Shown piece by piece: positions 1-7,952 of a stretch of 37,759 nt of DNA. Within the stretch, counting starts at the first letter, position 1, and each line of letters begins with the position of its first letter. The stretch is from Candidatus Saccharimonadota bacterium (lineage in GTDB: Bacteria; Patescibacteriota; Saccharimonadia; Saccharimonadales; Saccharimonadaceae): positions 1-37,759 of the forward strand of contig JAFRBW010000009.1 of assembly GCA_017404685.1 (NCBI GenBank). The letters are read 5' to 3'. The notes below the pieces were generated by a model. It searched no databases, was not told the origin of the DNA, and saw nothing but the letters and a program-made list of their open reading frames with translations. The position numbers and the translations under genes are program-made.

Positions 1-533
1 CCCGCCTTTTCCGTCCGCATGAGATCCAGCGTTTTCGTCATATTCAAATATTTTTCTGGTTTCCTAAGAACGTATTTACTCCTTAAGTCCAAATCCAAAA
101 TTCCCATTTCCGCACCAATCAGCCTCGTGAGAATCACCATCCCATTTTTCTCGCTGATGAGTTTCACCCCAAAGCTCCAGCCTTTCCCAATTTTCCGCAA
201 AGTAAACCGTGTCTCTTTCAGCTCATCGTCATCATTTTCCATCCGTTCCTTTAGTGTCACCAGTGTATCGCCACTTCTGTATTTCATAATCCTAGATCTA
301 AAGCTAGCATTTACACCCTCATCGTCCGTTTCTCTAATCACAAACCCATCTGCCCCATTCACAAAATACGGCATCTTTTTTCTCGTCGCAAGAAAAATCC
401 TCAGCATCCCACCATCAAAGCAAAAACTCACCTCCGCCCTTTCCATCTGCCGAGAAATTCTCATAATCTCACTAAAAAACTTCTCAAACTCTTTCACCCC
501 CACCACTTTATGTGTCAAAAACACCTCGTACAT
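1..533 (-). CDS. Unknown protein, C-terminus cut by window edge
   Basis: This minus-strand frame is open for 177 codons from the ATG at 531-533 to the window edge, so the C-terminus is missing. I do not recognise the family. The protein begins MYEVFLTHKVVGVKEFEKFF and is rich in charged residues, with no signal peptide or membrane segment visible. It lies 51 bp downstream of pnp in the same direction. A TGCTATAAT box ends 7 nt before the ATG, which suggests its own leaderless transcript. The ATG abuts one arm of a perfect 13-bp inverted repeat. The overlapping plus-strand frame is judged a shadow because it runs into pnp and has no start signals. Confidence 0.6.
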   Translation of the reverse strand, partial: MYEVFLTHKVVGVKEFEKFFSEIMRISRQMERAEVSFCFDGGMLRIFLATRKKMPYFVNGADGFVIRETDDEGVNASFRSRIMKYRSGDTLVTLKERMENDDDELKETRFTLRKIGKGWSFGVKLISEKNGMVILTRLIGAEMGILDLDLRSKYVLRKPEKYLNMTKTLDLMRTEKA

Positions 534-566
534 ACTACCAATTATAGCATATCACGAGGTGTTTTT
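517..566 (-). terminator. Hairpin: pnp terminator overlapping a promoter and start codon
   Basis: A perfect 13-bp inverted repeat (517-529 and 554-566) is followed on the minus strand by a run of T, as in an intrinsic terminator for pnp. The loop carries the -10 box (541-546) and the ATG of the next gene, and one arm encodes that gene's first codons. Confidence 0.55.
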
Positions 567-584
567 TAAAAGCTCCTGCCGCGT

Positions 585-2756
585 TTACTTATCCACCCCA
601 ATCATCGAAAGCGACAGCTTCCCCTTCTCAATCGCTACCAGTCTCACACGTACCTTATCGCCTACATGCAAAACTTCTTCCACCGTCTTGAGGCGCCTAC
701 CTTCCACAATCTGCGAAATATGCAACATCCCATCCACCCCTGGCAAAATGTTCACAAACGCACCAAAATCCTTAATAGACACCACGGTTCCTTCGTAAAT
801 CTTCCCCACTTCCGGTTCCTCCACCAGCGACTTCACCCATTCCACCGCCCGCGCAATACTTTCCGCGTTCGTCCCCGAAATCGTCACCAGTCCGTCTTCT
901 TCAATATCCACCTGCGCGCCAGTCTCCGAGGTAATCTTATTAATCATCTCACCACCTTTACCAATCACCGTACCAATCTTATCCTTAGAAATCTGCACCT
1001 TTTCAATCCGTGGCGCATATTCAGAAATCTTCGTCCGTGGCCCAGAAATCACACTCACAATATGTTCCAGAATATGCATCCGCCCCTCGTGACTCTGTTT
1101 CAAAGCCTTTTCCATAATCTCCACCGGCAACCCATGCACTTTCATATCCATCTGAAGCGCCGTAATCCCCTCCGTCGTACCAGTCACCTTAAAGTCCATA
1201 TCCCCAGCAAAATCTTCCGCATCCATCAAATCCGTGAGAACATACGCTTTGTCAATATCCGCCTCGGTAATCGGCTGTCCCTTTGGCACATCCACCATAA
1301 GCCCCATCGCCACGCCAGATACCGGCCGCTTTAGAGGCACGCCCGCATCCATGAGGGCCATACAAGACGAGCAAGTCGCCGCCATCGAAGTCGACCCATT
1401 CTGCGACATAATCTCCGTCACACTTCTAATCGCATAAGGGAAATCTTCCGCCGAAGGCAACACCGGTATCAAAGCTCTTTCCGCCAAATACCCATGCCCA
1501 ATCTCACGCCGTCCAGGGCTCCCCATCCGGCCACATTCCCCCACCGTATAAGCTGGCGCATTATAATGATGCATATACCGCCGCTTCCCATCCGAAACTT
1601 CCATCGTATCCACTTCTTGCGAAAACGATAGTGGCGCCAAAGTCACGATATTCATCGCCTGTGTGAGCCCCCGCGTAAACAGCGAAGACCCATGCACTCT
1701 CGGCAAAATTGAAACTTGCGACGAAAGCGGCCGTACCTCCGTAAGCTTGCGCCCATCCGGCCGTTCGCCGTCCTCAATAATCCCCCGCCTCACCTCAGCA
1801 TGTACCGCCAGATCAAACGCCTGGTCATACTCAGCCTTGAGCCGCATCTCGTAATCAGCCAATTTTTCTTCCTCAGTCTCCCCCTCGCCATGACGCACTG
1901 CCATCTCGGCATTCATTTCATCGCGCAGGTTATTAAGCAACTCCTGCCGCTCCATCACATTTCCACGCACTCCTACCTTGCCACTGGTCCATTCGTTCAC
2001 TTCAAGCAGAATCTCATCACGCGGCAAGACCAACTCATACGGCAGCTCCTCTGGCGCCACTTTCTCTCGCAACTCCCGCTGCAAATCCAGCACTGGCTGC
2101 ACATTTTCCACCGCCCAGTGCATCGCTTCAATAATCGTTTCCTCCGGTACTTCATTCGCACCAGCTTCCACCATCATCACCTTGCCATCTTTACAGGCCA
2201 CCACAAGATCCAGCGGCGAAATTTCCCGCTCCTTCGCACTAAGGAACCCCTTAAACTCGCCCCCAATTCTACCAATCCTAATCCCCGCTACCGGCCCATC
2301 AAACGGAATCCCCGCATTAAGAAGCGCCGAAGACGCCGCAATCATCGCCACACAATCTGGCCGGAAGTTCGGATCCATCGAAAGCACCGTACATACCACC
2401 TGCACCTCTTGGCGATAGCCCTTCGGGAACAGCGGCCGAATCGGCCGATCAATCAGCCGCCCCACCAGCACCGCTTCATCCGCCGGTTTCCCTTCACGCT
2501 TGATAAACCTCGACGACGAAATCTTCCCCGCCGCGTAGAACTTCTCTTCGTAATCTACGCTCAAAGGGAAAAAGTCCTGCGTCACCGGGTTTTTTGATAC
2601 CACCACGCTCCCCAGCACCACGGTATCACCATAGGTCACCAAGACCGAAGACGTAGAACGAAACCCCACTCTATTCACCTCTAGCGTCAATTTTCGCCCC
2701 AACCAATCGCACGAAACTTGCAAAGTCTTCTTCCCATTTGGGTTAATTATATCCAT
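585..2756 (-). CDS. pnp: Polyribonucleotide nucleotidyltransferase (PNPase)
   Basis: PNPase is a phosphorolytic 3'-5' exoribonuclease that degrades mRNA as a trimer. The 723-residue product has the full family layout: a first RNase PH domain, a helical linker, a second catalytic RNase PH domain, a KH domain with IGKGG near residue 595, and a C-terminal S1 domain starting near residue 648 (FGAFV, GMLHIS). I chose the ATG at 2754-2756 over the upstream in-frame ATG at 2789 because an AGGAAAGGA SD-like stretch precedes it and family N-termini resemble MDIINPNGKK. A short stem (TTTCCT/AGGAAA) could hide that SD, which would fit post-transcriptional control, though this is inference. rpsO lies upstream on the same strand, but an opposing gene separates the two. 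Confidence 0.96.
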   Translation of the reverse strand: MDIINPNGKKTLQVSCDWLGRKLTLEVNRVGFRSTSSVLVTYGDTVVLGSVVVSKNPVTQDFFPLSVDYEEKFYAAGKISSSRFIKREGKPADEAVLVGRLIDRPIRPLFPKGYRQEVQVVCTVLSMDPNFRPDCVAMIAASSALLNAGIPFDGPVAGIRIGRIGGEFKGFLSAKEREISPLDLVVACKDGKVMMVEAGANEVPEETIIEAMHWAVENVQPVLDLQRELREKVAPEELPYELVLPRDEILLEVNEWTSGKVGVRGNVMERQELLNNLRDEMNAEMAVRHGEGETEEEKLADYEMRLKAEYDQAFDLAVHAEVRRGIIEDGERPDGRKLTEVRPLSSQVSILPRVHGSSLFTRGLTQAMNIVTLAPLSFSQEVDTMEVSDGKRRYMHHYNAPAYTVGECGRMGSPGRREIGHGYLAERALIPVLPSAEDFPYAIRSVTEIMSQNGSTSMAATCSSCMALMDAGVPLKRPVSGVAMGLMVDVPKGQPITEADIDKAYVLTDLMDAEDFAGDMDFKVTGTTEGITALQMDMKVHGLPVEIMEKALKQSHEGRMHILEHIVSVISGPRTKISEYAPRIEKVQISKDKIGTVIGKGGEMINKITSETGAQVDIEEDGLVTISGTNAESIARAVEWVKSLVEEPEVGKIYEGTVVSIKDFGAFVNILPGVDGMLHISQIVEGRRLKTVEEVLHVGDKVRVRLVAIEKGKLSLSMIGVDK

Positions 2757-2857
2757 AAAATCCTTTCCTATCAGGAAAACTTCAGGCACAAATTGTCAAT
2801 ATTCGCCAATTGACCCCTTATGTCTGCCGTCTTCCTGATTATTAATATCCTCCTTTC

Positions 2858-2886
2858 ATTATACCAAATCTTGACTTTTTTGCCAA
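2858..2886 (-). promoter_or_regulatory. pnp promoter
   Basis: TTGGCA (2881-2886), a 17-bp spacer and TATAAT (2858-2863) on the minus strand predict a leader of about 95 nt before pnp. It overlaps the divergent plus-strand promoter at 2871-2899, so the two may interfere with each other. Confidence 0.75.
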
Positions 2887-2899
2887 CATATGCTATAAT
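2871..2899 (+). promoter_or_regulatory. Promoter of the 2958 gene
   Basis: TTGACT (2871-2876), a 17-bp spacer and TATAAT (2894-2899) predict a leader of about 50 nt ending in the SD AGGTGG before the ATG at 2958. Confidence 0.8.
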
Positions 2900-2957
2900 T
2901 ATACATAAGGGGTTACTTTTGCATGTAGCCTGTACATTTTACATAAAGGTGGTAAGT

Positions 2958-3545
2958 ATGAAGAAAAACAATATTGACGTCAATGGTATTGCGTTCTCCG
3001 AGAAATGCAGTGGACACATCGGTTCGCTGCTTATCAACGGACTCGTCCTGCCAAGGACCAACTCCTTCGATCCCTTAGTCAAAATCTGGACTTCGGTCCG
3101 GAAGCGTATCTTCGAGAAAGCCGGCCTTGACGTGGTTGGTATCTTCGCTCACGATGTCGAACAAGAGCTCATCGTATGCTCGTTCTATCTCGTCTATGGC
3201 GACGAAGTGATCGACATCGAGGATCACACAAGGAAATTCGAGAAGAGTTTCCACAAACAAATGGCCCTCTTTGAAGACACGCTGCTCAAATTCCTGGAGT
3301 CGGACGTCGGCTACGAAACCTACGTCAAAGTCCTGGAGGCCGACACCGAGGCCATTTTCGCCAACGTGCTCAATGAATTCCTAAAGTCCATCGGCATCCG
3401 CACTAAAGCCGACGAGAGACGCTCCCGCGAGAAGGATGCTCGCATCGCGGAGGCGTCTCGCAAGACCGAGAGCAAAAAAGCCGAAAAGGCCGAAAAGGTC
3501 GAAACGGCCGAAAATGCCAAAAAGACCAAAAAGACCAAAAAGTAA
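2958..3545 (+). CDS. Unknown protein with Lys/Ala/Glu-rich tail
   Basis: This encodes a 195-residue soluble protein that I do not recognise. The start is the ATG at 2958, preceded by an AGGTGG SD with suitable spacing; the longer open frame from 2820 runs through the promoter and is not credible. The first 150 residues look globular and acidic. From about residue 155 the sequence becomes a low-complexity charged tail built on repeats of KAEK and ending KKTKKTKK, probably disordered and possibly nucleic-acid binding. The gene stands alone with its own consensus promoter and terminator. It sits in opposite orientation between rpsO and pnp, which are usually adjacent, so it looks like an insertion into that locus. 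Confidence 0.75.
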   Translation: MKKNNIDVNGIAFSEKCSGHIGSLLINGLVLPRTNSFDPLVKIWTSVRKRIFEKAGLDVVGIFAHDVEQELIVCSFYLVYGDEVIDIEDHTRKFEKSFHKQMALFEDTLLKFLESDVGYETYVKVLEADTEAIFANVLNEFLKSIGIRTKADERRSREKDARIAEASRKTESKKAEKAEKVETAENAKKTKKTKK

Positions 3546-3553
3546 ACCACCGC

Positions 3554-3582
3554 AAAAAAGTCCCCGCTCCGCGGGGATTTTT
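3554..3582. terminator. Bidirectional intrinsic terminator
   Basis: A TCCCCGC/GCGGGGA stem with a TCC loop (3561-3577) is flanked by an A-run and a T-run. It can end both the 2958 gene (plus) and rpsO (minus), which converge here. Confidence 0.9.
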
Positions 3583-3586
3583 ATAA

Positions 3587-3853
3587 CTATTTCCTAAGTC
3601 CGAGCTTTGCTACAGTCTTCTTGTACAGGTCAAAATCGGTCGTCTCTAGGTATTTGAGAAGCTTCTTGCGCTTCCCTACCATCTGCATCAAACCTCTTTT
3701 GGCCATAAAGTCATGTTTATTATTCTTTACGTGCTCAGTCACTTCTTTAATGCGAGCCGTCAGAATAGCAACTTGAACTTCAGGAGAACCAACATCCGCC
3801 TTGTTCCGGGCGACGCTGGCAATAGCCTTGTCTTTATTCTCTTTTGTTATCAT
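3587..3853 (-). CDS. rpsO: 30S ribosomal protein uS15
   Basis: uS15 is a primary binding protein of the small subunit that contacts 16S rRNA helices 20-22 and bridges to the large subunit. The 88-residue product has the usual length and the family motifs GSPEVQVAILTARI, HKHD-like NNKHDF, RGLMQMVGKRKKLL and YL at the expected positions. A TATAAT box ends 9 nt before the ATG, so the transcript would be leaderless or have a 2-3 nt leader. In most bacteria rpsO is directly followed by pnp; here the pair is separated by an opposing gene. Confidence 0.97.
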   Translation of the reverse strand: MITKENKDKAIASVARNKADVGSPEVQVAILTARIKEVTEHVKNNKHDFMAKRGLMQMVGKRKKLLKYLETTDFDLYKKTVAKLGLRK

Positions 3854-3862
3854 AGTACATCC

Positions 3863-3868
3863 ATTATA
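3863..3868 (-). promoter_or_regulatory. rpsO extended -10 box
   Basis: TGATATAAT on the minus strand, ending 9 nt before the rpsO ATG. Confidence 0.65.
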
Positions 3869-3877
3869 TCACACCTC

Positions 3878-3906
3878 TTGAAAAATATCAACGTCCATAT
3901 TACAAT
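3878..3906 (+). promoter_or_regulatory. truB promoter, predicted leaderless
   Basis: TTGAAA (3878-3883), a 17-bp spacer and TACAAT (3901-3906). The -10 ends exactly 6 nt before the truB ATG, placing the transcript start at or next to the A of the start codon. Confidence 0.7.
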
Positions 3907-3912
3907 ATCTTT

Positions 3913-4770
3913 ATGGACGAAAATCAAATCATCTTGATAGACAAACCTGCCGGAATCTCAAGCTTTGGTGTTGTTGCTAAAATCCGCGGCTATCTTCGCG
4001 CAAAATTTGACCACAAAGTCAAAGTTGGCCACACCGGCACTTTGGATCCTTTCGCCACCGGCCTTCTTATCATCTTGACCGGCAAAAACACCAAAAAATC
4101 CGACGAGTTTTTGAAAAAAGACAAAGTTTACGAAGCCGAACTAAAACTCGGCTACACCTCCACCACCGGCGACCCAGAGGGGATTATCGAAGAAGTTCAA
4201 CATCAATCTTTTTCGGAACATACGCGAACCGAACAATGCCCAAACGAAGGGCCAACATGGGCTGGTGACGCCGCTTGGGGAAAAGATGAGGTCCACAAAG
4301 TTCAACATCAATCTTTTTCGGAACATACGCGACCAACGGGGAGCGTACAAGCGACTAAGCCCCGTAACGACGGGCGCGAAGGAGCGTGTCCGAAAAAGAT
4401 TGATATTGAACTTACTTTACGCTCGTTCCTAGGCGAAATCACACAAACTCCCCCAAGATTCTCCGCGATTAAAGTGGGCGGCGAGCGCGCCTACAAACTT
4501 GCCCGAAAGAACGTAGATTTTAAGTTACCATCTCGTAAAGTTACCATCTATAGCATCGATATTCTAGAATACGATTACCCAACACTCAAAATCCGCACTC
4601 ACGTCAGCTCCGGCACCTACATCCGCACTCTCGCCGAAGACATCGGCAAAAAACTCGGCACTGGCGCCTATCTCACCGCCCTCCGCCGCATCATAATTGC
4701 CGAATATGACGTAAAAGACGCGCATCAGCTTTCCGAATTCACAAATCCATCGCAAAGTGATATAATATAA
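3913..4770 (+). CDS. truB: tRNA pseudouridine-55 synthase TruB with in-frame repeat insertion
   Basis: TruB converts U55 in the T-loop of tRNAs to pseudouridine. The 285-residue product begins with the KPAGISS motif and carries the catalytic-aspartate motif GHTGTLDPFATG (Asp near residue 45). It continues with KVYEAELKLG, FLGEITQTPPRFSAIKVGGERAY and the SSGTYIRTLAEDIG motif. Residues about 94-166 are not TruB-like: the DNA there holds a 35-bp direct repeat 105 bp apart plus an inverted arm, all kept in frame. The insertion falls between conserved motifs, probably in a surface loop, so the enzyme may remain active. The stop codon overlaps the region of the next gene's promoter. Confidence 0.93.
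   Translation: MDENQIILIDKPAGISSFGVVAKIRGYLRAKFDHKVKVGHTGTLDPFATGLLIILTGKNTKKSDEFLKKDKVYEAELKLGYTSTTGDPEGIIEEVQHQSFSEHTRTEQCPNEGPTWAGDAAWGKDEVHKVQHQSFSEHTRPTGSVQATKPRNDGREGACPKKIDIELTLRSFLGEITQTPPRFSAIKVGGERAYKLARKNVDFKLPSRKVTIYSIDILEYDYPTLKIRTHVSSGTYIRTLAEDIGKKLGTGAYLTALRRIIIAEYDVKDAHQLSEFTNPSQSDII
4193..4411 (+). repeat. Palindromic repeat element inserted in frame in truB
   Basis: A 35-bp unit at 4193-4227 is repeated at 4298-4332, with a period of 105 bp (a multiple of 3). A diverged inverted copy lies at about 4384-4411. Both direct copies are read in the same frame (VQHQSFSEHTR). The remaining sequence is GC-rich and not TruB-like, so this looks like a small palindromic element tolerated inside a protein. 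Confidence 0.75.
4761..4766 (+). promoter_or_regulatory. Extended -10 box of the PRC-barrel gene
   Basis: TGATATAAT lies inside the last codons of truB and ends 6 nt before the ATG at 4773, predicting a leaderless transcript. Confidence 0.65.
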
Positions 4771-4772
4771 TT

Positions 4773-5345
4773 ATGTTAATCTACGCAAGCAGGCTCATCG
4801 GCACTCCAGTCCTCAGTATGCAGGCCAGTTCCCGCGTCGCTTCCATCGCCGCCCCTATCGTAGATCCAGACTCTCTCAAAATCATCGCCTTCTACCTCTC
4901 CGAAGTCGGCCGCGAGACCAACATTCTAGACGCCAAATCCATCCGTGAATATTCCAATTTCGGCATGGTTGTCGATTCCGAAGACGAGTTCGTGAGTAAA
5001 GACGACGTTATCAAGATCGAAAAAGTCCTCGCTCTCAATTTTGACCTCATCAACAAAAAAGTCGAGACCAAAAAAGGCACCAAGCTCGGCCGCATTTCCG
5101 ATTTCACCATCACAAGCGACAATTTCTCCGTCCAGCAAATCATCGTAAAACGCCCGCTCATCAAATCTTTCCTCGATCCAGAACTCACCATCCCCCGCAG
5201 CGAAATCGTCGAAGTCACCGACGACAAAATCGTCGTAAAAGACGAAGAAAAAACCATCCGCGCCCGCGCCGAAAAAGAAGATTTCATTCCCAACTTCGTC
5301 AACCCTTTCCGTACTACCGCCCACGCAAAAGAAAAGGATAGTTAA
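4773..5345 (+). CDS. PRC-barrel domain protein
   Basis: The 190-residue product resembles PRC-barrel proteins, the small beta-barrel fold shared by RimM and photosynthetic reaction-centre subunit H. Two related halves are visible. The first (about residues 1-85) starts YASRLIGTPVLS; the second (about 90-165) includes KKVETKKGTKLGRISDF and ends in IVEVTDDKIVVKDEE. There is no signal peptide. The ATG follows the truB stop by 2 nt, but a TGATATAAT box 6 nt upstream suggests independent leaderless expression. The specific role is unknown. recX converges on it with a gap of 6 bp. Confidence 0.8.
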   Translation: MLIYASRLIGTPVLSMQASSRVASIAAPIVDPDSLKIIAFYLSEVGRETNILDAKSIREYSNFGMVVDSEDEFVSKDDVIKIEKVLALNFDLINKKVETKKGTKLGRISDFTITSDNFSVQQIIVKRPLIKSFLDPELTIPRSEIVEVTDDKIVVKDEEKTIRARAEKEDFIPNFVNPFRTTAHAKEKDS

Positions 5346-5351
5346 CGACAC

Positions 5352-6209
5352 CTATATTTCAGTACCATTCTCTTCCTTTACCATCTCTTTTGCAAGCTCA
5401 TACGAAAACCCTTGCCGACAAAGATATGCTATTAATTTCTCATCATCATATCGTGCTCGCTTCCGTAAAATCATTTTACGTATCTCATCGCGCTCATTAC
5501 GTTTTGACCCCTCCAATACCTCATCAATAATCTCTCGTGCCACCCCCTTCTGCATTAACTCTTGGCGAAGCCTCCGCTCACTCGCCCCTTTTTTCACAAA
5601 CCGATTCTCTACGTAATATCTCGCAAACTTTACATCATCCACATATCCCCGCTCCATCAATCTCTTTGTCACCATTTCAGAAAGTTTAAGTGACATCTCT
5701 GTGGAAATCTCATGTTTTTTCGATACTCTCCCATCCGGCAAATCAGAATCGCTTGTTTTTCTATAAGGATTGTCCACCATCACGGCTCTTTTCTTCGATC
5801 TCCGTAATAGATAATCACGAAGTTCCCTCTTACTCCTCGGCCGCATTAATACCCATTCGAGCGCCCTCTGATACATCTTGCCAAATTCCGAAGCTTGTTT
5901 TAACTCTTCATATTCTTCTTTTCTAAGCTCTCGCCCCACTTTTACTTTTAGTTCTACCACCTGAGAAATATCAAGCGAAAACGAGTATTCCCCATTCACG
6001 TATATATTGACACGATTCGCATTTCGTACCGCCTGCTTGATATCCGTAATCTTAAGCTCACACGCACCTCCCTCGTCACCGCGCTCATCAGGCATCCCAC
6101 CCGAGTTACTTCGCCCCACTTCACCGCGCTGCCCTCTCCCCACGGGCACCTCGTCACTCAGTTTATATATCTGAAGCGGCACTACATTACCCCATTCATC
6201 CGGAACCAC
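5352..6209 (-). CDS. recX: Regulatory protein RecX
   Basis: RecX binds RecA filaments and modulates recombination. The product has the all-helical tandem three-helix repeats of RecX: AL.WVLMRPRSKRELRDYLLRR, RLMERGYVDDVKFARYYVENR and KGASERRLRQELMQKGV, followed by YLCRQGFSYELAKEMVKE. It ends the recA-Nudix-recX operon, a typical RecX location. The start is uncertain. The frame opens at a GTG at 6207-6209, overlapping the Nudix gene by 28 bp, but the first 50 residues are glycine/arginine-rich and unlike RecX. They coincide with a GC-rich stretch containing near-repeats of GTGACGAGG. Family similarity begins near ELKITDIKQAVRNANRVNIY, so an internal start (ATG at codon 39) is possible. Confidence 0.88.
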   Translation of the reverse strand: MVPDEWGNVVPLQIYKLSDEVPVGRGQRGEVGRSNSGGMPDERGDEGGACELKITDIKQAVRNANRVNIYVNGEYSFSLDISQVVELKVKVGRELRKEEYEELKQASEFGKMYQRALEWVLMRPRSKRELRDYLLRRSKKRAVMVDNPYRKTSDSDLPDGRVSKKHEISTEMSLKLSEMVTKRLMERGYVDDVKFARYYVENRFVKKGASERRLRQELMQKGVAREIIDEVLEGSKRNERDEIRKMILRKRARYDDEKLIAYLCRQGFSYELAKEMVKEENGTEI

Positions 6210-6739
6210 TCACCAAGCAACGCAAAAGTCAGCCCGTCCTTCTTGAGCGGCTTTTTCGCAAACTTCTCACGAAACTCTTCCGTCTCCGAGAAAGCCACCC
6301 ACCTCACTTCGCTTACCTCATGGTCATCAAAATGAAATGCCTCCGGCTTTCCCGTCCAATCTACCGCATATATCCACGCGATACGATTACCGTTAAACGA
6401 CCGTATTGTCACAAACTTTAATTCGTCGGCGTCAAATTCCGCGCCAATTTCCTCGTGCGATTCCCGCACTGCCGCTTGAGCCGGCGTCTCACCAAGATTA
6501 ATATGCCCACCCGCCGAGATGTCGTAATCATTCGGGTATCTATCTATCTCTGGCGACCGCCTCTGCCACAAAAGCTCTAATACCCCCTCAGCATTCCGAC
6601 GATACACAAACACCACTGACACCCCCACTATCGCACTCGCACCAGTCTCCTCAGGATTACCTAGTGCCGAATCCCAACCCTCACCTACTACTGCTTCGCC
6701 GTTCGGCGCATACACTTGCCATGTCTCGTCTTTGCGCAT
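6182..6739 (-). CDS. Nudix hydrolase, isopentenyl-diphosphate isomerase-like
   Basis: Nudix enzymes hydrolyse nucleoside diphosphates linked to another moiety; IDI-like members share the fold but vary in substrate. The 185-residue product has a full Nudix box (G-x5-E-x7-REsHEEiG) at about residues 92-113. Its N-terminus (WQVYAPNGEAV) resembles the IDI/YfcD branch, as does LLWQRRSPEIDRYPNDYDIS. The SD AAAGGAG sits 6 nt before the ATG. It lies 31 bp downstream of recA and overlaps recX, so the three are probably co-transcribed. The substrate cannot be read from the sequence. Confidence 0.9.
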   Translation of the reverse strand: MRKDETWQVYAPNGEAVVGEGWDSALGNPEETGASAIVGVSVVFVYRRNAEGVLELLWQRRSPEIDRYPNDYDISAGGHINLGETPAQAAVRESHEEIGAEFDADELKFVTIRSFNGNRIAWIYAVDWTGKPEAFHFDDHEVSEVRWVAFSETEEFREKFAKKPLKKDGLTFALLGEWFRMNGVM

Positions 6740-6770
6740 TTCGTCTCCTTTTGCCTGCTACATATTCCTC

Positions 6771-7802
6771 TTATTGTTCTGCTTTTTCGCGTACCTTAGC
6801 TTCAATCTCCGCCATCAACTCTGGCTTCTCGCGGAACAACTTCTTCACCGCGTCACGCCCTTGCCCCAGCGTCTCACCATTATATTTAAAGAACGCACCA
6901 GCCTTATCAATCACTCCATACGTCACGCCAAGATCCAGCACATCACCAGTCTTCGAAATCCCTTCGTTATACATAATATCAAATTCCGCCGTCCTAAATG
7001 GCGCCGCAATCTTATTTTTCACTACCTTAATCTTCGTGCGATTCCCAGCAATATTCTCACCATCCTTAATCTGCCCAATCCGCCGGATATCAATCCTCAC
7101 CGACGCGTAAAACTTGAGCGCATTCCCACCCGTCGTCGTCTCCGGATTCCCAAACATCACACCAATCTTCATCCGAATCTGATTAATGAAAATCACCGTC
7201 GCCTTAGACTTCGAAATAATCCCGGTCAGCTTCCGCATCGCCTGCGACATCAGCCGCGCCTGCAGCCCCATCTGCGCATCACCCATATCGCCATCAATTT
7301 CCGCCTGTGGCACAAGCGCTGCAACTGAATCTACCACGATAAGATCCACTGCATTAGACCGCACCAAAGTCTCACAAATCTCCAGTGCCTGCTCGCCATT
7401 ATCCGGTTGCGAGATCAAAAGATCCTCCGTCTTCACGCCGATTTTCTTAGCATAAGCCGGGTCCAGCGCATGCTCCGCATCAATAAACGCCGCCTGACCG
7501 CCCTGTTTCTGAATCTCCGCAATCGCGTGAAGCGCCAAAGTTGTCTTACCAGACGATTCCGGCCCATAAATCTCAATAATCCGCCCCTTAGGATATCCTC
7601 CACCCAGCGCCAAATCCAGCGCCAGCGATCCCGACGGCAAAAGTTCTACGTCCATTTTTGGCGTTTCGCCCAATTTCATAATCGATCCATCACCAAATTG
7701 TTTCGTAATCTGCTGAATCGCAAGCTTCAGCGCCTCACTTTTACCATCATTTTTCCCCACTGCATTTTCAGTTTTGTCTGCCACCGCATCTTTTTTGACC
7801 AT
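6771..7802 (-). CDS. recA: Recombinase RecA
   Basis: RecA forms ATP-dependent filaments on single-stranded DNA and drives homologous recombination. The 343-residue product has the Walker A motif GPESSGKT near residues 80-87, Walker [11 protein letters not shown], the DNA-binding L1/L2 region with [23 protein letters not shown]-type residues, and [10 protein letters not shown]. The length and motifs are normal. The start is supported by an ACGAGGT SD. Unlike most genes here it has a leader of about 20 nt and a full promoter. No SOS box of the known LexA types is evident, but a palindrome lies in the promoter spacer. Confidence 0.98.
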   Translation of the reverse strand: MVKKDAVADKTENAVGKNDGKSEALKLAIQQITKQFGDGSIMKLGETPKMDVELLPSGSLALDLALGGGYPKGRIIEIYGPESSGKTTLALHAIAEIQKQGGQAAFIDAEHALDPAYAKKIGVKTEDLLISQPDNGEQALEICETLVRSNAVDLIVVDSVAALVPQAEIDGDMGDAQMGLQARLMSQAMRKLTGIISKSKATVIFINQIRMKIGVMFGNPETTTGGNALKFYASVRIDIRRIGQIKDGENIAGNRTKIKVVKNKIAAPFRTAEFDIMYNEGISKTGDVLDLGVTYGVIDKAGAFFKYNGETLGQGRDAVKKLFREKPELMAEIEAKVREKAEQ

Positions 7803-7829
7803 ATATTACCTCGTTTTAACGTTATTGTT

Positions 7830-7858
7830 ATTATATCACAGGTTCACGTGAGCCGCAA
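7830..7858 (-). promoter_or_regulatory. recA promoter with palindromic spacer
   Basis: TTGCGG (7853-7858), a 17-bp spacer and TATAAT (7830-7835) on the minus strand. The near-palindrome GGTTCACGTGAGCC (7841-7854) fills most of the spacer and could be an operator; this is inference. Confidence 0.65.
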
Positions 7859-7940
7859 ACCTCGCCACCGCCTTCTCTTTACCACGAATGCAAAAATTTT
7901 TCAACCCCCCACCCATCTACCTCTGTTATTCAAAATGTGG

Positions 7941-7946
7941 TATAAT
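7941..7946 (+). promoter_or_regulatory. murB-folD extended -10 box
   Basis: TGGTATAAT ends 6 nt before the ATG at 7953; a leaderless transcript is predicted. No good -35 box is visible. Confidence 0.65.
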
Positions 7947-7952
7947 AGAAAA

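Noticed and set aside
19-798. Long plus-strand frame at the left edge
   Set aside because: It runs antisense into pnp with no start signals; the minus-strand frame has a -10 box and good protein character.
2835-2855. A start codon near the AGGAGG on the minus strand upstream of pnp
   Set aside because: No ATG, GTG or TTG follows at suitable spacing in a frame leading to a credible protein.
4193-4411. A CRISPR-like repeat in truB
   Set aside because: Only two direct copies with an inverted arm and one spacer, and the frame is kept; no cas genes are in the window.
7407-7952. Upstream extension of the MurB-FolD frame
   Set aside because: It is antisense to recA; the -10 box and MurB similarity place the start at 7953.
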